Positions 44,404 through 53,305 of a DNA stretch of 64,000 bases are shown here, in pieces (positions within the stretch are counted from its first letter, which is position 1; every line of letters begins with the position of its first letter). A model generated the notes under the pieces. That model was not told the DNA's origin and searched no databases. It saw only the letters and a program-made list of their open reading frames with translations. The position numbers and the translations under genes were made by a program. Location of the stretch: assembly GCA_020555605.1 (NCBI GenBank), contig JAJCJC010000001.1, positions 310,001 through 374,000 on the forward strand. Direction: 5' to 3'. The stretch is from a bacterium 210917-SL.2.15 (GTDB lineage: Bacteria > Bacillota > Clostridia > Oscillospirales > Oscillospiraceae).

Positions 44404-45861
44404 TCACATACCGCCGTGCGTCTGTTCCCAGTGTGCCGCAACGATCTCACGCTCATCCAGATGCCGTTTCTCCGTGCCCACAATCTGATAGGTCTCATGC
44501 CCTTTGCCCATCAGCACGATCACGTCGCCCTTTTGCCCATGGTCCATCGCATACGCAATCGCCGCAGCACGGTCTTCCACTACAATATGGGGCGTCTGGG
44601 AACGATACATTCCCGCCAGAATATCCTGAATGATGCCCTTTGGATCCTCCATCCTGGGATTATCCGAAGTGACGATCACCAGATCGGACAGCGCAGCGGC
44701 GATGGCGCCCATCTTCGGGCGCTTCGTTTTGTCCCGGTCGCCCCCGCAGCCCAGCAGCGCCACCACGCGCCCTTTGGCAAAGCCCCGCACCGAACGAAGC
44801 ACGTTCTCCACCGCGTCCGGCGTATGGGCATAGTCGATCAATACGGTGTATTCTGCCGCCGGCAGGGGAACCACCTCCACACGCCCCTTCACATGGGCGC
44901 TTTGGCGCAGCGCCGCAGCGCTGTTTTTCAGCGGGATGCCCAGGGCCAGCGCCGCCCCCAGAACATCCAGAGTATTATATACCATAAATCCGCCTGGAAT
45001 ACCAACAAAAATTGCCTCGCGCTCCGATTTTGTCACTGCGTCAAAAGCAACGCCCTCCGCACTGAGCGACACGTTCTCCGCCCGCAGATCCGCCGGAGAC
45101 GTTTCGGCGTACGTCAACACCTGACACGCCGCGTTTTTCAGCAGCCGTTCATGCCAGGGGTCGTCACCGTTGACGACACCCACGCGGCACATGGAAAAGA
45201 GCAGCGCTTTGGCATCGCAGTAGGCCTCCATCGTCTTGTGAAAGTCCAGGTGATCCTGGGTCAGATTGGTGAAAATTCCCACCTCAAACGGGATACCATA
45301 CACTCGGTCAAGGTACAGCGCATGAGAGGATACCTCCATCACCACATGGGTGCAGCCCGCTTCGCGCATCTGACGGAAAAGCCGGTGCAGCTCAAAAGAT
45401 TCCGGCGTAGTGCGCTCCGTTTCCAGCACTTCCGCACCGATCAGATTCTGATTGGTGCCGATCAGCCCTACCTTAGCTCCCGCCTCCCGCTCAAGCACTT
45501 CTTTTAGAAGGTATGTGGTGGTGGTTTTACCGTTGGTTCCGGTAACGCCGATCATCGTCATTTCCTCCGCCGGATGGGCAAACCAGTTGGCGCTGAGCTG
45601 TGCCAACGCCAGACGGCTGTGGGCCACCTTCACCCAAGGCTGCTCATCCTCCGGCGCGCGCTCACACAACGTGCACACCGCGCCCTTCTTTCGCGCTGCG
45701 GGAATGAAATCGTGCCCATCGGCCGCATAGCCGGTCATAGCGACAAACAAGTCGCCCGGCGCCGTTTCTCTCGAATCATAGCTGACGCCGCCAATCTCCA
45801 GCTCCGCCGGGGCGTGCCATTCCAGCACCTCCACACCGGCAAGCAATTCACCCAATTTCAT
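44404..45861 (-). CDS. murE: UDP-MurNAc-tripeptide synthetase
   Basis: 485 residues. ATP-dependent ligase that adds the third amino acid to the stem peptide. The P-loop GVTGTNGKTTTTYLL lies near residue 110. The central domain has TNLTQDHLDFHKTM, and the C-terminal domain holds the DNPR motif (VTSDNPRMEDP), which in MurE indicates meso-diaminopimelate rather than lysine as substrate. That predicts A1-gamma type peptidoglycan. No murF follows, which is unusual. Confidence 0.95.
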   Translation of the reverse strand: MKLGELLAGVEVLEWHAPAELEIGGVSYDSRETAPGDLFVAMTGYAADGHDFIPAARKKGAVCTLCERAPEDEQPWVKVAHSRLALAQLSANWFAHPAEEMTMIGVTGTNGKTTTTYLLKEVLEREAGAKVGLIGTNQNLIGAEVLETERTTPESFELHRLFRQMREAGCTHVVMEVSSHALYLDRVYGIPFEVGIFTNLTQDHLDFHKTMEAYCDAKALLFSMCRVGVVNGDDPWHERLLKNAACQVLTYAETSPADLRAENVSLSAEGVAFDAVTKSEREAIFVGIPGGFMVYNTLDVLGAALALGIPLKNSAAALRQSAHVKGRVEVVPLPAAEYTVLIDYAHTPDAVENVLRSVRGFAKGRVVALLGCGGDRDKTKRPKMGAIAAALSDLVIVTSDNPRMEDPKGIIQDILAGMYRSQTPHIVVEDRAAAIAYAMDHGQKGDVIVLMGKGHETYQIVGTEKRHLDEREIVAAHWEQTHGGM

Positions 45862-46060
45862 TCCCGAAACCCACCTTTCGCTGCAACGGAAGATCCCTTC
45901 CTGATCTCATGTACACTTCCCCGGACTGTGCCCGGAACGTTCCAAAGGGCCAGCACCCCATTTGATATCTGATTTTGCGGCACCAGCTGCATTGGCGACA
46001 AACCCCTCGGCCGGGAGACCGTTCCCGCAAGCGCTTTCCTTTTGTTCGCGTCCCCGCAGA

Positions 46061-48337
46061 TCAGTCCACCATTGCCGTGTCCGTAAGCTGCACAGATACG
46101 ACCGTGCCCGCTTCCACTTCGCTGCCTTCCGCCACAGACTGGGTACTCACACGAATCGTGCCGGAGTTGTTGGACGTATCGCCCATGACCTTCATGATCA
46201 GGCCTGCATTGGTCAACGCTGTGTTGGCCTGCTCGGCAGTCATGCCAATCACCTTAGGCACCACGCACTTTTCGGTGGGCTTCTCTTCTCCCAGATAGAG
46301 GATAATCTCCGCCGTGCCCGGCACAATGGACCCGCCCACAGGCGTCTGATCCGTCACTTCCGCACCGCTGCCCACCGTGCGGCAGGAAAAGCCGTTTTCT
46401 CTTAGTCTCTGTTTGGCCTCCTCCAGCGTCAGGCCCACACAGTTGGGCACATTGGCATCCGCTGCAGCCAGCTCCTCGTTGGAATAGGTCGGCTCGATAC
46501 CAAGATACGGCAGGATTTGAGAAAACAGGCTGCCCGCCAAAGGCGCCGCCATATTGCCGCCGCTGGGATACGTGCCGGTGGTACGGCTGGGCGTATCCAG
46601 CGCCACCAGAACGATGATCTCCGGATCGTCAATGGGCGCCACGCCCACAAAGGAAACCACAATATCACCCTGCGGATTTTCTGCAGTTTTGGTGCCCGTT
46701 TTATCGGCGGTACCGGTTTTGCCGCCGATGCGGTAGCCGGAAACATAGGCGTTCTTACCCGTACCGCCGTCCACCACACCTTCCAGCAGCGCGCACACCC
46801 GCTTTGACGTCTCCTCGCTGACCACCTGACGCACTGGCGTGGAGTCGTGTTCATAGGTCACGTTGCCCTCGCTGTCGCACACCTCCTGCACAATATAGGG
46901 CTGGTGCAGATAGCCGCCGTTGACCGCTGCGGCCTCCGCCGTCACCAACGCGATAGGCGTCACGGTAAAGGTCTGGCCAAAGGCCGCCGAGGCCAGGGAA
47001 ACCACGTTTGTGCCAAACTGCTCCTCGTCAAAGAAAATACCTTTCTGCTCGCCCTGCAGATCGATGCCGGTCTTCTCCAGAAACCCAAAATCTTTGATAT
47101 ACTGATAGAACTTATCCGTGCCTACCTTCAGGCCAATGGTGATAAACGCGGGGTTGCAGGAATTGGCCACTGCCTGTGCCAAGGTCTGATGGCCGTGGCC
47201 TGCCTTTTTCGAGCAGTAAATGGGTTTCGGCCAGCCGGTCACATTAATGTGGCCGGAACACTCGAAGGTGCTGCTCTCGTTGACCAGCCCCTCTTCCAGA
47301 GCCATGGCCAGCGTGATGATCTTGAAGGTGGAGCCGGGTTCATACGTATCGTTGATGGCCTTACTGCGCCATTGCTTGAGCTGCAGTTCGCCCAGCTTTT
47401 CTTTATAAGCATCCCCCTCCAGACCTTCAAGCTGAGATGCCAGGCGTTCATCGTAAATCGTACGCGGATCGTTCAAATCGTAATTGGGCAGCGAAGCCAT
47501 CGCCAGGATCGCGCCGGTTTTGACATTCATCACAATGCCGGTGGCGCCGTTTTTCACGTCGTATTTTTCCACTGCATCTTCCAATCCCTGTTCCAGATAA
47601 TGCTGGATGGTAGCATCGATGGTCAGCACCAAGCTGTCGCCGTCCTGAGCGTCATAATACTGCTCATATTTATACAGCACATCTTCACCACGGGCATTCT
47701 TCTCCGTCACCACCAGGCCGGCGGTGCCCTCCAGTTCTTCCTCATACAGCGCTTCAATGCCGTAAAGGCCCACATTGTCGCTGCTCACAAAGCCAATAAC
47801 CTGACTGGCCAGGGAGCCGAAGGGATAATAGCGCTTGCTGTCGGGCACCAGATAGATGCCCTTGATCTCCTTTTCATTGATGAACTCCCGCACCTGATCT
47901 GCTTCGTCCTGCTCGGCCTTCTGCTTAACCACCTGGTAATAGGATTCCACTTTATCTTCCTTTTTGCGGATGTTTTCCGCATCTACATTTAAGATTTCCC
48001 CCAACGTCTGCGCAATCAGATCTTTGTCACACTCATTTGCGGTAATCTCGTGGGGCGAGATGAAAATCGTCTCTGCCGTAGCAGAAATGGCCAGCGTCTC
48101 CCCGTTAGCGTCATAAATAGTGCCGCGGGAAGCAGAAATAGTGGAAGAACGAGTCTGCTGCGCCACCGCTTTCTCCTGTAGCTCCTCATGGCGAATGATC
48201 TGCAGATAGTACAACCGGCACAAAAGCGCCGCAAATGTGGCTACCCCCAACACCGCCGCCAGCACCAGCGTGCGGGATTTCAACACCTTTGTGGCCCGCT
48301 TTGCGGACGTTTCTCTTCGGTCTCTCTGATTCGGCAA
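46061..48337 (-). CDS. spoVD: Class B penicillin-binding protein with PASTA domains (SpoVD/FtsI type)
   Basis: 758 residues. One N-terminal membrane segment (about 25-45), a dimerisation domain with SRGTIYDANGETLA, then the transpeptidase domain with EPGSTFK (SxxK), NSCN (SxN) and GGKTGTADK (KTG). Two PASTA-type repeats form the C-terminus (NCVGLTLEEAKQRLRENGFS; KVIGMTAEQANTALTNAG). It crosslinks septal peptidoglycan. The start is a TTG at 48337 with GGGAGG upstream; an earlier in-frame codon lacks a site. Confidence 0.93.
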   Translation of the reverse strand: MPNQRDRRETSAKRATKVLKSRTLVLAAVLGVATFAALLCRLYYLQIIRHEELQEKAVAQQTRSSTISASRGTIYDANGETLAISATAETIFISPHEITANECDKDLIAQTLGEILNVDAENIRKKEDKVESYYQVVKQKAEQDEADQVREFINEKEIKGIYLVPDSKRYYPFGSLASQVIGFVSSDNVGLYGIEALYEEELEGTAGLVVTEKNARGEDVLYKYEQYYDAQDGDSLVLTIDATIQHYLEQGLEDAVEKYDVKNGATGIVMNVKTGAILAMASLPNYDLNDPRTIYDERLASQLEGLEGDAYKEKLGELQLKQWRSKAINDTYEPGSTFKIITLAMALEEGLVNESSTFECSGHINVTGWPKPIYCSKKAGHGHQTLAQAVANSCNPAFITIGLKVGTDKFYQYIKDFGFLEKTGIDLQGEQKGIFFDEEQFGTNVVSLASAAFGQTFTVTPIALVTAEAAAVNGGYLHQPYIVQEVCDSEGNVTYEHDSTPVRQVVSEETSKRVCALLEGVVDGGTGKNAYVSGYRIGGKTGTADKTGTKTAENPQGDIVVSFVGVAPIDDPEIIVLVALDTPSRTTGTYPSGGNMAAPLAGSLFSQILPYLGIEPTYSNEELAAADANVPNCVGLTLEEAKQRLRENGFSCRTVGSGAEVTDQTPVGGSIVPGTAEIILYLGEEKPTEKCVVPKVIGMTAEQANTALTNAGLIMKVMGDTSNNSGTIRVSTQSVAEGSEVEAGTVVSVQLTDTAMVD

Positions 48338-48444
48338 TGCTCTTATCCTCCCATGAATGGCAAGCAAGGAGCAAGAAATTCCTTTCTTACTCCTTCCTCG
48401 TTTGTTCCACTATATGCGTATACAAGCGCTCTTAGACTGGCTGC

Positions 48445-49011
48445 TCATGCAAAATATTCCACCACTGCGTGCAGCTTGTCCCCAATGACGGACAAAATCT
48501 GCCCCGCGCCGCTGCCGGCGGTGGTATACACCGAAGCGCTGTCCGGCAGATTCGAATCCAGATAGTAAATCTGACTGGTGCTGGGCTTGCTCATACCTGC
48601 AGCGCGGGCGGCGCTCTCCACCGTTTCCAGATCAAATGCGCGCTCATAGGCTGTCGTCAGCGTCACATTCTCCGTCTGCAGCGTTGCCAATTCCTTCTGC
48701 AGCGACACCACAGAATCAGACAGGGCCGTCAGCCGCACATAACTCATCAGCACCAGCACCAACATGGCGCCGGCTACCAGAAAGCCCAGCACCGCGGATA
48801 CGGATACCTGCTCGGCCGGGCGCAGATTGACCTTGGGCCGGCGAATGGTGCGCACCTGGGGACGGGGCTGGGGCCGCTCCTGCGGGCGACGGCGCTCCAA
48901 GGCATTATAATCATAGGCAAGATTGCTGCGATCGGCTCCATAGCCCCGCTGGGCGGCGCGGTCTGTGTACATGCTTCGTCCGCTCCGATTCTGTTTGCGC
49001 TGTGCAGCCAT
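48445..49011 (-). CDS. ftsL: FtsL-like divisome protein
   Basis: 188 residues. An Arg/Gln/Pro-rich cytoplasmic N-terminus (about 60 residues), one membrane segment near 75-97, then a leucine-zipper-like coiled coil (ALSDSVVSLQKELATLQTENVTLTTAYE) and a short tail. Topology and position between rsmH and spoVD identify it as FtsL; sequence conservation in this family is low. ATG 49011 has AGAGGAC upstream. Confidence 0.82.
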   Translation of the reverse strand: MAAQRKQNRSGRSMYTDRAAQRGYGADRSNLAYDYNALERRRPQERPQPRPQVRTIRRPKVNLRPAEQVSVSAVLGFLVAGAMLVLVLMSYVRLTALSDSVVSLQKELATLQTENVTLTTAYERAFDLETVESAARAAGMSKPSTSQIYYLDSNLPDSASVYTTAGSGAGQILSVIGDKLHAVVEYFA

Positions 49012-49016
49012 GGCAA

Positions 49017-49976
49017 TCAGTCCTCTTTCCATTCAAATTCGGTGCGCTCGGCAATGCGCAGCTTGGCGCTGCGGGCGCGGGGATTGTCCATCACTTCATC
49101 CTGCCCCGGCAGGATCGGCTTGCGGGATACGATACGCACTTTCGGCTTGTTTCCGCACACGCACACCGGAAAGTCCGGTGGGCAGGTGCAGCCCCGGGCC
49201 AGTGCCTGCATGGTCTTTTTCACAACGCGATCCTCCAGTGAGTGAAACGTGATCACACACAGGCGGCCGCCGGAATTGAGCCCCTTCACTGCACTGCGCA
49301 GCGTGGGTTCCAGCGCCCCCAGCTCGTCGTTCACGGCGATACGGATCGCCTGAAAGCTGCGCTTGGCAGGGTGCTGTTTTTCCCGTTTTGCCGCAGCCGG
49401 CAGAGCAGAGCGGATCACCTCCACCAGCTGCAGCGTCGTGTCGATGGGCGCGTCCTCCCGCGCCCGAACAATGGAACGGGCAATGGCGTTGGCATAGCGC
49501 TCTTCGCCATACTCATATAAAATGCGCTTCAATTCTTCCGCGCTCCAGGTGTTGACAATATCGCGGGCCGTCAGCGCCGCACGGCGGTCCATACGCATGT
49601 CCAGCGGCGCATCGTGCATATAGGAAAAGCCCCGTTCCGCGTCGTCCAACTGTGGAGAGGATACCCCCAGATCAAACAGCATGCCGTCCGCGCCTGCAAT
49701 GCCTAGCTCCCGGAGGATCTCCCCCACGGCACTGAAATTACTGCGCACCAGCGTGACGCGGTCCATATATTCCGCCAAACGGGTCTTGGCCGCCTCAATG
49801 GCCGCCTCGTCCCGGTCGATGCAGATCAGGCGCCCCGTAGTCAACCGGCGGGCAATCTCCCGCGAGTGGCCCGCCCGGCCCAGCGTGCCGTCCACATAGA
49901 CCCCGTCCGGTCGGATGGCCAGCCCTTCGATGCACTCGCGGAGCAGCACCGGTACATGCGAAAATTCTCCCTGCAT
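49017..49976 (-). CDS. rsmH: 16S rRNA (cytosine-N4)-methyltransferase
   Basis: 319 residues. Methylates C1402 of 16S rRNA with S-adenosylmethionine. Motifs: HVPVLLRECIEGL, VDGTLGRAGHSREI (SAM loop), LFDLGVSSPQLD and RLCVITFHSLEDRVVK. It follows mraZ by 1 bp, the standard arrangement at the head of dcw clusters. Confidence 0.96.
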   Translation of the reverse strand: MQGEFSHVPVLLRECIEGLAIRPDGVYVDGTLGRAGHSREIARRLTTGRLICIDRDEAAIEAAKTRLAEYMDRVTLVRSNFSAVGEILRELGIAGADGMLFDLGVSSPQLDDAERGFSYMHDAPLDMRMDRRAALTARDIVNTWSAEELKRILYEYGEERYANAIARSIVRAREDAPIDTTLQLVEVIRSALPAAAKREKQHPAKRSFQAIRIAVNDELGALEPTLRSAVKGLNSGGRLCVITFHSLEDRVVKKTMQALARGCTCPPDFPVCVCGNKPKVRIVSRKPILPGQDEVMDNPRARSAKLRIAERTEFEWKED

Positions 49977-49977
49977 A

Positions 49978-50403
49978 TCAGAAATTCAGCTCGTCCACGG
50001 CCGCTTCCAGGCTGGCCGGGTCCATTTCGATCTCGGACACCGCCGTCCAGGCATCCTTGTCCCAAATCTCAGCGTGATTGGACACGCCGAGCACCATAAC
50101 ATCTTTTTTCAGTCCCGCATAACCGCGCAGTTTCTGTGGCAGCAGGATGCGTCCCTGGGCATCCAGGGTGCATTTGGCTGCATTGACGAACAGCGGACGG
50201 ATACGGCGGGCCTGCGCCGAAGGCAGGGCGTTGAACTTTTCTTCCTTCTCCCGCCAGGCTTCTTCGGAATAGGCAGCGAGGGCGCGCTCAATGCTGATGG
50301 TGACATAAATCGTGTCTCCAAGCTCTTCGCGCAGACTGGCGGGAATAAACAGACGGCCTTTGGTATCGATGGAATGCTGATATTCGCCGGTCATGCCCGC
50401 CAC
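49978..50403 (-). CDS. mraZ: Transcriptional regulator MraZ
   Basis: 141 residues, two SpoVT-AbrB-like repeats, with GEYQHSIDTKGRLFIPASLREELG at the N-terminus and the second DxxGR as LDAQGRILLPQKLRGYAG. MraZ forms ring-like oligomers and binds repeats upstream of its own operon to control the dcw genes. The matching repeats are present at 50441-50467. GCGAGGTGG precedes the ATG. Confidence 0.96.
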   Translation of the reverse strand: MAGMTGEYQHSIDTKGRLFIPASLREELGDTIYVTISIERALAAYSEEAWREKEEKFNALPSAQARRIRPLFVNAAKCTLDAQGRILLPQKLRGYAGLKKDVMVLGVSNHAEIWDKDAWTAVSEIEMDPASLEAAVDELNF

Positions 50404-50440
50404 CTCGCTTTCTCTTTATGGGACAGTTGTGGATTTTAAA

Positions 50441-50504
50441 CCACTTTTCACCACTTCGCCCCACTTTTTATGTTAAGTATAAGCGAAACAATTTCAGATT
50501 GCAA
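50441..50504 (-). promoter_or_regulatory. dcw promoter with three MraZ boxes
   Basis: Minus-strand TTGCAA (50504-50499), 17-bp spacer, TATACT (50481-50476). From the expected start site downstream lie three direct repeats of (A/G)AAGTGG at 50467-50461, 50457-50451 and 50447-50441, each exactly 10 bp apart. This matches the AAAGTG[G/T]-N3 pattern known for MraZ. Confidence 0.88.
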
Positions 50505-50760
50505 GAAAAAATTTTCCGATTTGTTTCCATTTCTCCTCTGATTTGGAACAATTTTGTTACTTTTTTGATACAAATACATTTGTTTCAATTTTTTATTTTT
50601 CTCCCTCGGCCCGCAAAAGCGCAATATATTGTGTTTAGCGTATTGCGTAAATACAATTTATGCCCTCTCCGCGCATGGACGCAAAAAAAGTCGAAAAACT
50701 TTTACGAAAAAAAGATACAAAATCGGCCTGAAAAAAATTTTTTGGCGCGGTAAAACGCCA
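50505..50760. other. AT-rich intergenic region
   Basis: Very AT-rich (poly-A and poly-T runs) between the dcw promoter and the SLH gene terminator. Nothing with coding potential or clear structure was seen. Confidence 0.6.
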
Positions 50761-50763
50761 GCA

Positions 50764-50806
50764 AAAAACAGAGCGTCCTGTGGGGTGTTTTCCCACAGGA
50801 CGCTCT
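50764..50806 (-). terminator. Terminator of the SLH protein gene
   Basis: Perfect 15-bp stem AGAGCGTCCTGTGGG and its complement with a 7-nt loop. On the minus strand it is followed by GTTTTTTGC. Confidence 0.9.
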
Positions 50807-50828
50807 TGTTCCTTCATTTGTTTCCAAT

Positions 50829-52556
50829 TTACTTGGTCACATTCTGATCAAAATTCATCAGCATCTGCGCCACTTTGGAGCGGGTGGCATTGGCTTTGGG
50901 CGCAAGGCCTGCGCCGGTGCCGTTGATCACACCTGCACCCACAGCCCAGTTCAGCGCGGAAACCGCACAACCCGAAATCTCATCCGCATCGGCAAATCCG
51001 GTCAGATTCTCTTCCAGCGTCACCGTATCCATACCCTTGTACTGAGCATAGCGGAACAGAATGACCGCCAGCTGCTCACGGGTGGTGGGATCGTTGGGGC
51101 CGAAGTTGCCGTTGTCGTAGCCGCTCACGATCTTCTCGGAAGCCGCCCAGCGCACTGCTTCGGCAAACCACTCGCTGCCCTTCACGTCGCCGAAGGACAT
51201 GGCGTAGTTGACCGTCTGGTGGCCCTCCAGGTTGAAGATCACCTGCGCCGGATCGCTCTTCTTGGTCAGCTTGAGTCCATTCCCGTTCTTATCGGTCACC
51301 GTCAGCTCATCCAGCTCATAACCGTTATCGGGCTGAACTGTCAGCGTAACCGTGGTGCCGGAGCTGGCACGGCTACGGTTGCTGTCCACGCTGCCGTGCT
51401 TGGCCTTCTCCACGTTCACCGCATATGTCGTACTGGAAGATCCGCCGCCGGAGGAAGGACAGGTGTATTTAACCTCAAAGCTCTCATTTGCTTTGACATT
51501 TTCATGCTTTTCGCCGTTAATGGTAACAGTCAAATTGAACTCGGTTCCGTTTTTCACCTTAATCGTGCGAGTGTCACCGCTCATGCTGAAGTTCGTGTTT
51601 GCATCGGGGGCTTTCAGGATGGTCACAGTATTGCCATTCTCAGCTGCATTCAGAGCATCGGTGAGGTTCATATATCGATCACCGTTCACTTCTGCCACAG
51701 CCTTTGCAGTATCTTTAGATGCTTCCGGAATCGCATCCACATCCACAACCGAATCACCGGACGCAGGCTCAACCTTGACATCTGTCGTAACCTTATCTCC
51801 AACCGTCAATGCATAGCCGGGTTCGGTTCCGGGCAGAGCCGCTTTACCATCCGCCACATAAGCGCTGGGATCGCTGGTGAAGTAGCCGCTGGAAATGTGA
51901 ATAACATCCTTGGCAACGCTGTCAACCTCAAAAGCACCTTTACGATTGTCACCGGAAAAATGACCTCCTTTGATGTTCAAAGAAGTCAGATAGTTTTTCA
52001 GAGCTGCATTGTCATTGGTTGTCCATTGACCATCAACTTTCGCCAAACGATAAATCGCTATCGCCGCATTGTTATCACTGGTTAATGTACCGCCAGTAAT
52101 ATTGACTTCCAGCGTTGTTTTGCTGGCAGACTCATTGGTACCAACAGTACAAGCACCATATGTGCCGGTATATTTACCGCCATCAATGACTGCTTTTGCA
52201 CCATTTTGCACAAAGACCGCATAATTGCCCGAAACTATGCCGTCTTTTAAATACGCTGTTGTCGTCGCTCCATTCACAACAATGGCAATATTATTGGATC
52301 CCGTTCCCGTGTTTTGAACTTTACCGTTTCCCCTGCTGTCCTGAAGAGTGATTCCCTCTGCTTCAAACCACAATGTGTTGGTCGCATTTGTGCCGGTAAT
52401 CTTGCAGCCATTCAAATCCAAAGTAATTGCTTTTTTAATAGTGATTCGATCGTTGCCCAGATCAAGATCCTTCAGCAGCGTCGCCTTATCGCCGTCTGCT
52501 GCAGCATTAACAGCAGCAGCGAGGGTATCATAATATTTCTCGCCAATTTGCGCCAC
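50829..52556 (-). CDS. S-layer-homology domain surface protein, 5'-truncated
   Basis: 575 residues from GTG 52556. An N-terminal repeat region resembles right-handed beta-helix repeats (YYDTLAAAVNAAADGDKATLL; GGHFSGDNRKGAFEV; GYFTSDPSAYVADG). A second copy starts at YMNLTDALNAAENGNTVTIL, then a Gly/Ser linker, a Listeria-Bacteroides-like repeat and C-terminal SLH modules (WFAEAVRWAASEKIVSGYDNGNFGPNDPTTREQLAVIL). No signal peptide, as a cell-wall protein needs. Upstream of the GTG the same frame reads EYLPEGYIQDQSTG, clearly still protein-like, and then runs into two palindromes. The original 5' end has therefore been lost and the piece is probably not exported. Confidence 0.75.
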   Translation of the reverse strand: MAQIGEKYYDTLAAAVNAAADGDKATLLKDLDLGNDRITIKKAITLDLNGCKITGTNATNTLWFEAEGITLQDSRGNGKVQNTGTGSNNIAIVVNGATTTAYLKDGIVSGNYAVFVQNGAKAVIDGGKYTGTYGACTVGTNESASKTTLEVNITGGTLTSDNNAAIAIYRLAKVDGQWTTNDNAALKNYLTSLNIKGGHFSGDNRKGAFEVDSVAKDVIHISSGYFTSDPSAYVADGKAALPGTEPGYALTVGDKVTTDVKVEPASGDSVVDVDAIPEASKDTAKAVAEVNGDRYMNLTDALNAAENGNTVTILKAPDANTNFSMSGDTRTIKVKNGTEFNLTVTINGEKHENVKANESFEVKYTCPSSGGGSSSTTYAVNVEKAKHGSVDSNRSRASSGTTVTLTVQPDNGYELDELTVTDKNGNGLKLTKKSDPAQVIFNLEGHQTVNYAMSFGDVKGSEWFAEAVRWAASEKIVSGYDNGNFGPNDPTTREQLAVILFRYAQYKGMDTVTLEENLTGFADADEISGCAVSALNWAVGAGVINGTGAGLAPKANATRSKVAQMLMNFDQNVTK

Positions 52557-52628
52557 TGCATTTCCAACGCCAAGTTTTTCAACGGAGCCAGTACTCTGAT
52601 CCTGAATATAACCCTCAGGCAGATACTC

Positions 52629-52654
52629 GTTCCATCTCCGTACGGAGATGGAAC
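52629..52654. repeat. Perfect 26-bp palindrome
   Basis: GTTCCATCTCCGT followed directly by its reverse complement, with no spacer. It shares its last 2 bp with the next palindrome. Confidence 0.95.
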
Positions 52655-52674
52655 AGGCTCGTCGACGAGCCTGT
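52653..52674. repeat. Perfect 22-bp palindrome
   Basis: ACAGGCTCGTC followed directly by its reverse complement, overlapping the neighbouring 26-bp palindrome. Together they mark the exact point where SLH-protein coding similarity ends. Confidence 0.95.
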
Positions 52675-52726
52675 CGCGATTTGTATTCTCATCATACCGC
52701 TTTTTTACCTTTTTGCAACACATAAA

Positions 52727-52757
52727 ACGCCCGCCGTTTCTGAAAAACGGCGGGCGT
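52727..52757 (-). terminator. Terminator of the coaD/coiled-coil unit
   Basis: 13-bp stem ACGCCCGCCGTTT and its complement. On the minus strand it is followed by TTTATG. Confidence 0.75.
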
Positions 52758-52777
52758 ATCCTCGTTGTATTTTTTCT

Positions 52778-53299
52778 TTACTCCTCTTCCGAAGGCGCGG
52801 TATTCTGCATACTCTTGCCCCGAATGGCTTCCTGCATCCGGCTGCGGGAGAGATCCGTATACTGCCGGTGGGATGCGCGCACCTCTTCCAGGGCGGCCTG
52901 CAGCGCATCTTCCGTACGCTTGAGAGCGTCCTCCGTATATTCATTGGCGACGCGGTACATTTCGCGGGTGCGCTCCTCCGCCTTGCGGACAATGTCATTG
53001 GCCTGCTGGCGGGCGGTCTGCAGCGTTTCGCTTTCGGAAACGATGTGCCTGGCATCGTTCTGCGCCCGCTGGCGCAGGTTTTCCGCTTCCTTTTTGGCAT
53101 TGGCCACATATTCTGCCCGGGCGGCCATCAGCTTTTTAGCCTCTTCCAGCTCCGCAGGCAACTGGGCGCGGATCTCATCGAGATAATCCAAGGCGCGGTT
53201 GCGCTCAATGATACACTTATCGTTGCCCAGGGGCACGCCCTTGGCATTGTCGATCATATCGTATAACAGGTCGATCAGGTGCTGCACATCATTTTCCAC
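52778..53299 (-). CDS. Conserved coiled-coil protein
   Basis: 173 residues, almost entirely helical and charged, with coiled coil from about residue 40 to 150 (ELEEAKKLMAARAEYVANAKKEAENLRQRA). No membrane segment. Similar proteins, sometimes labelled ATPase or DivIVA-like, lie beside coaD in other Clostridia; the function is not known. GTG start with GGGAGG 9 bp upstream. It follows coaD by 6 bp, so they are co-transcribed. Confidence 0.8.
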   Translation of the reverse strand: MENDVQHLIDLLYDMIDNAKGVPLGNDKCIIERNRALDYLDEIRAQLPAELEEAKKLMAARAEYVANAKKEAENLRQRAQNDARHIVSESETLQTARQQANDIVRKAEERTREMYRVANEYTEDALKRTEDALQAALEEVRASHRQYTDLSRSRMQEAIRGKSMQNTAPSEEE

Positions 53300-53305
53300 G
53301 GTTTA

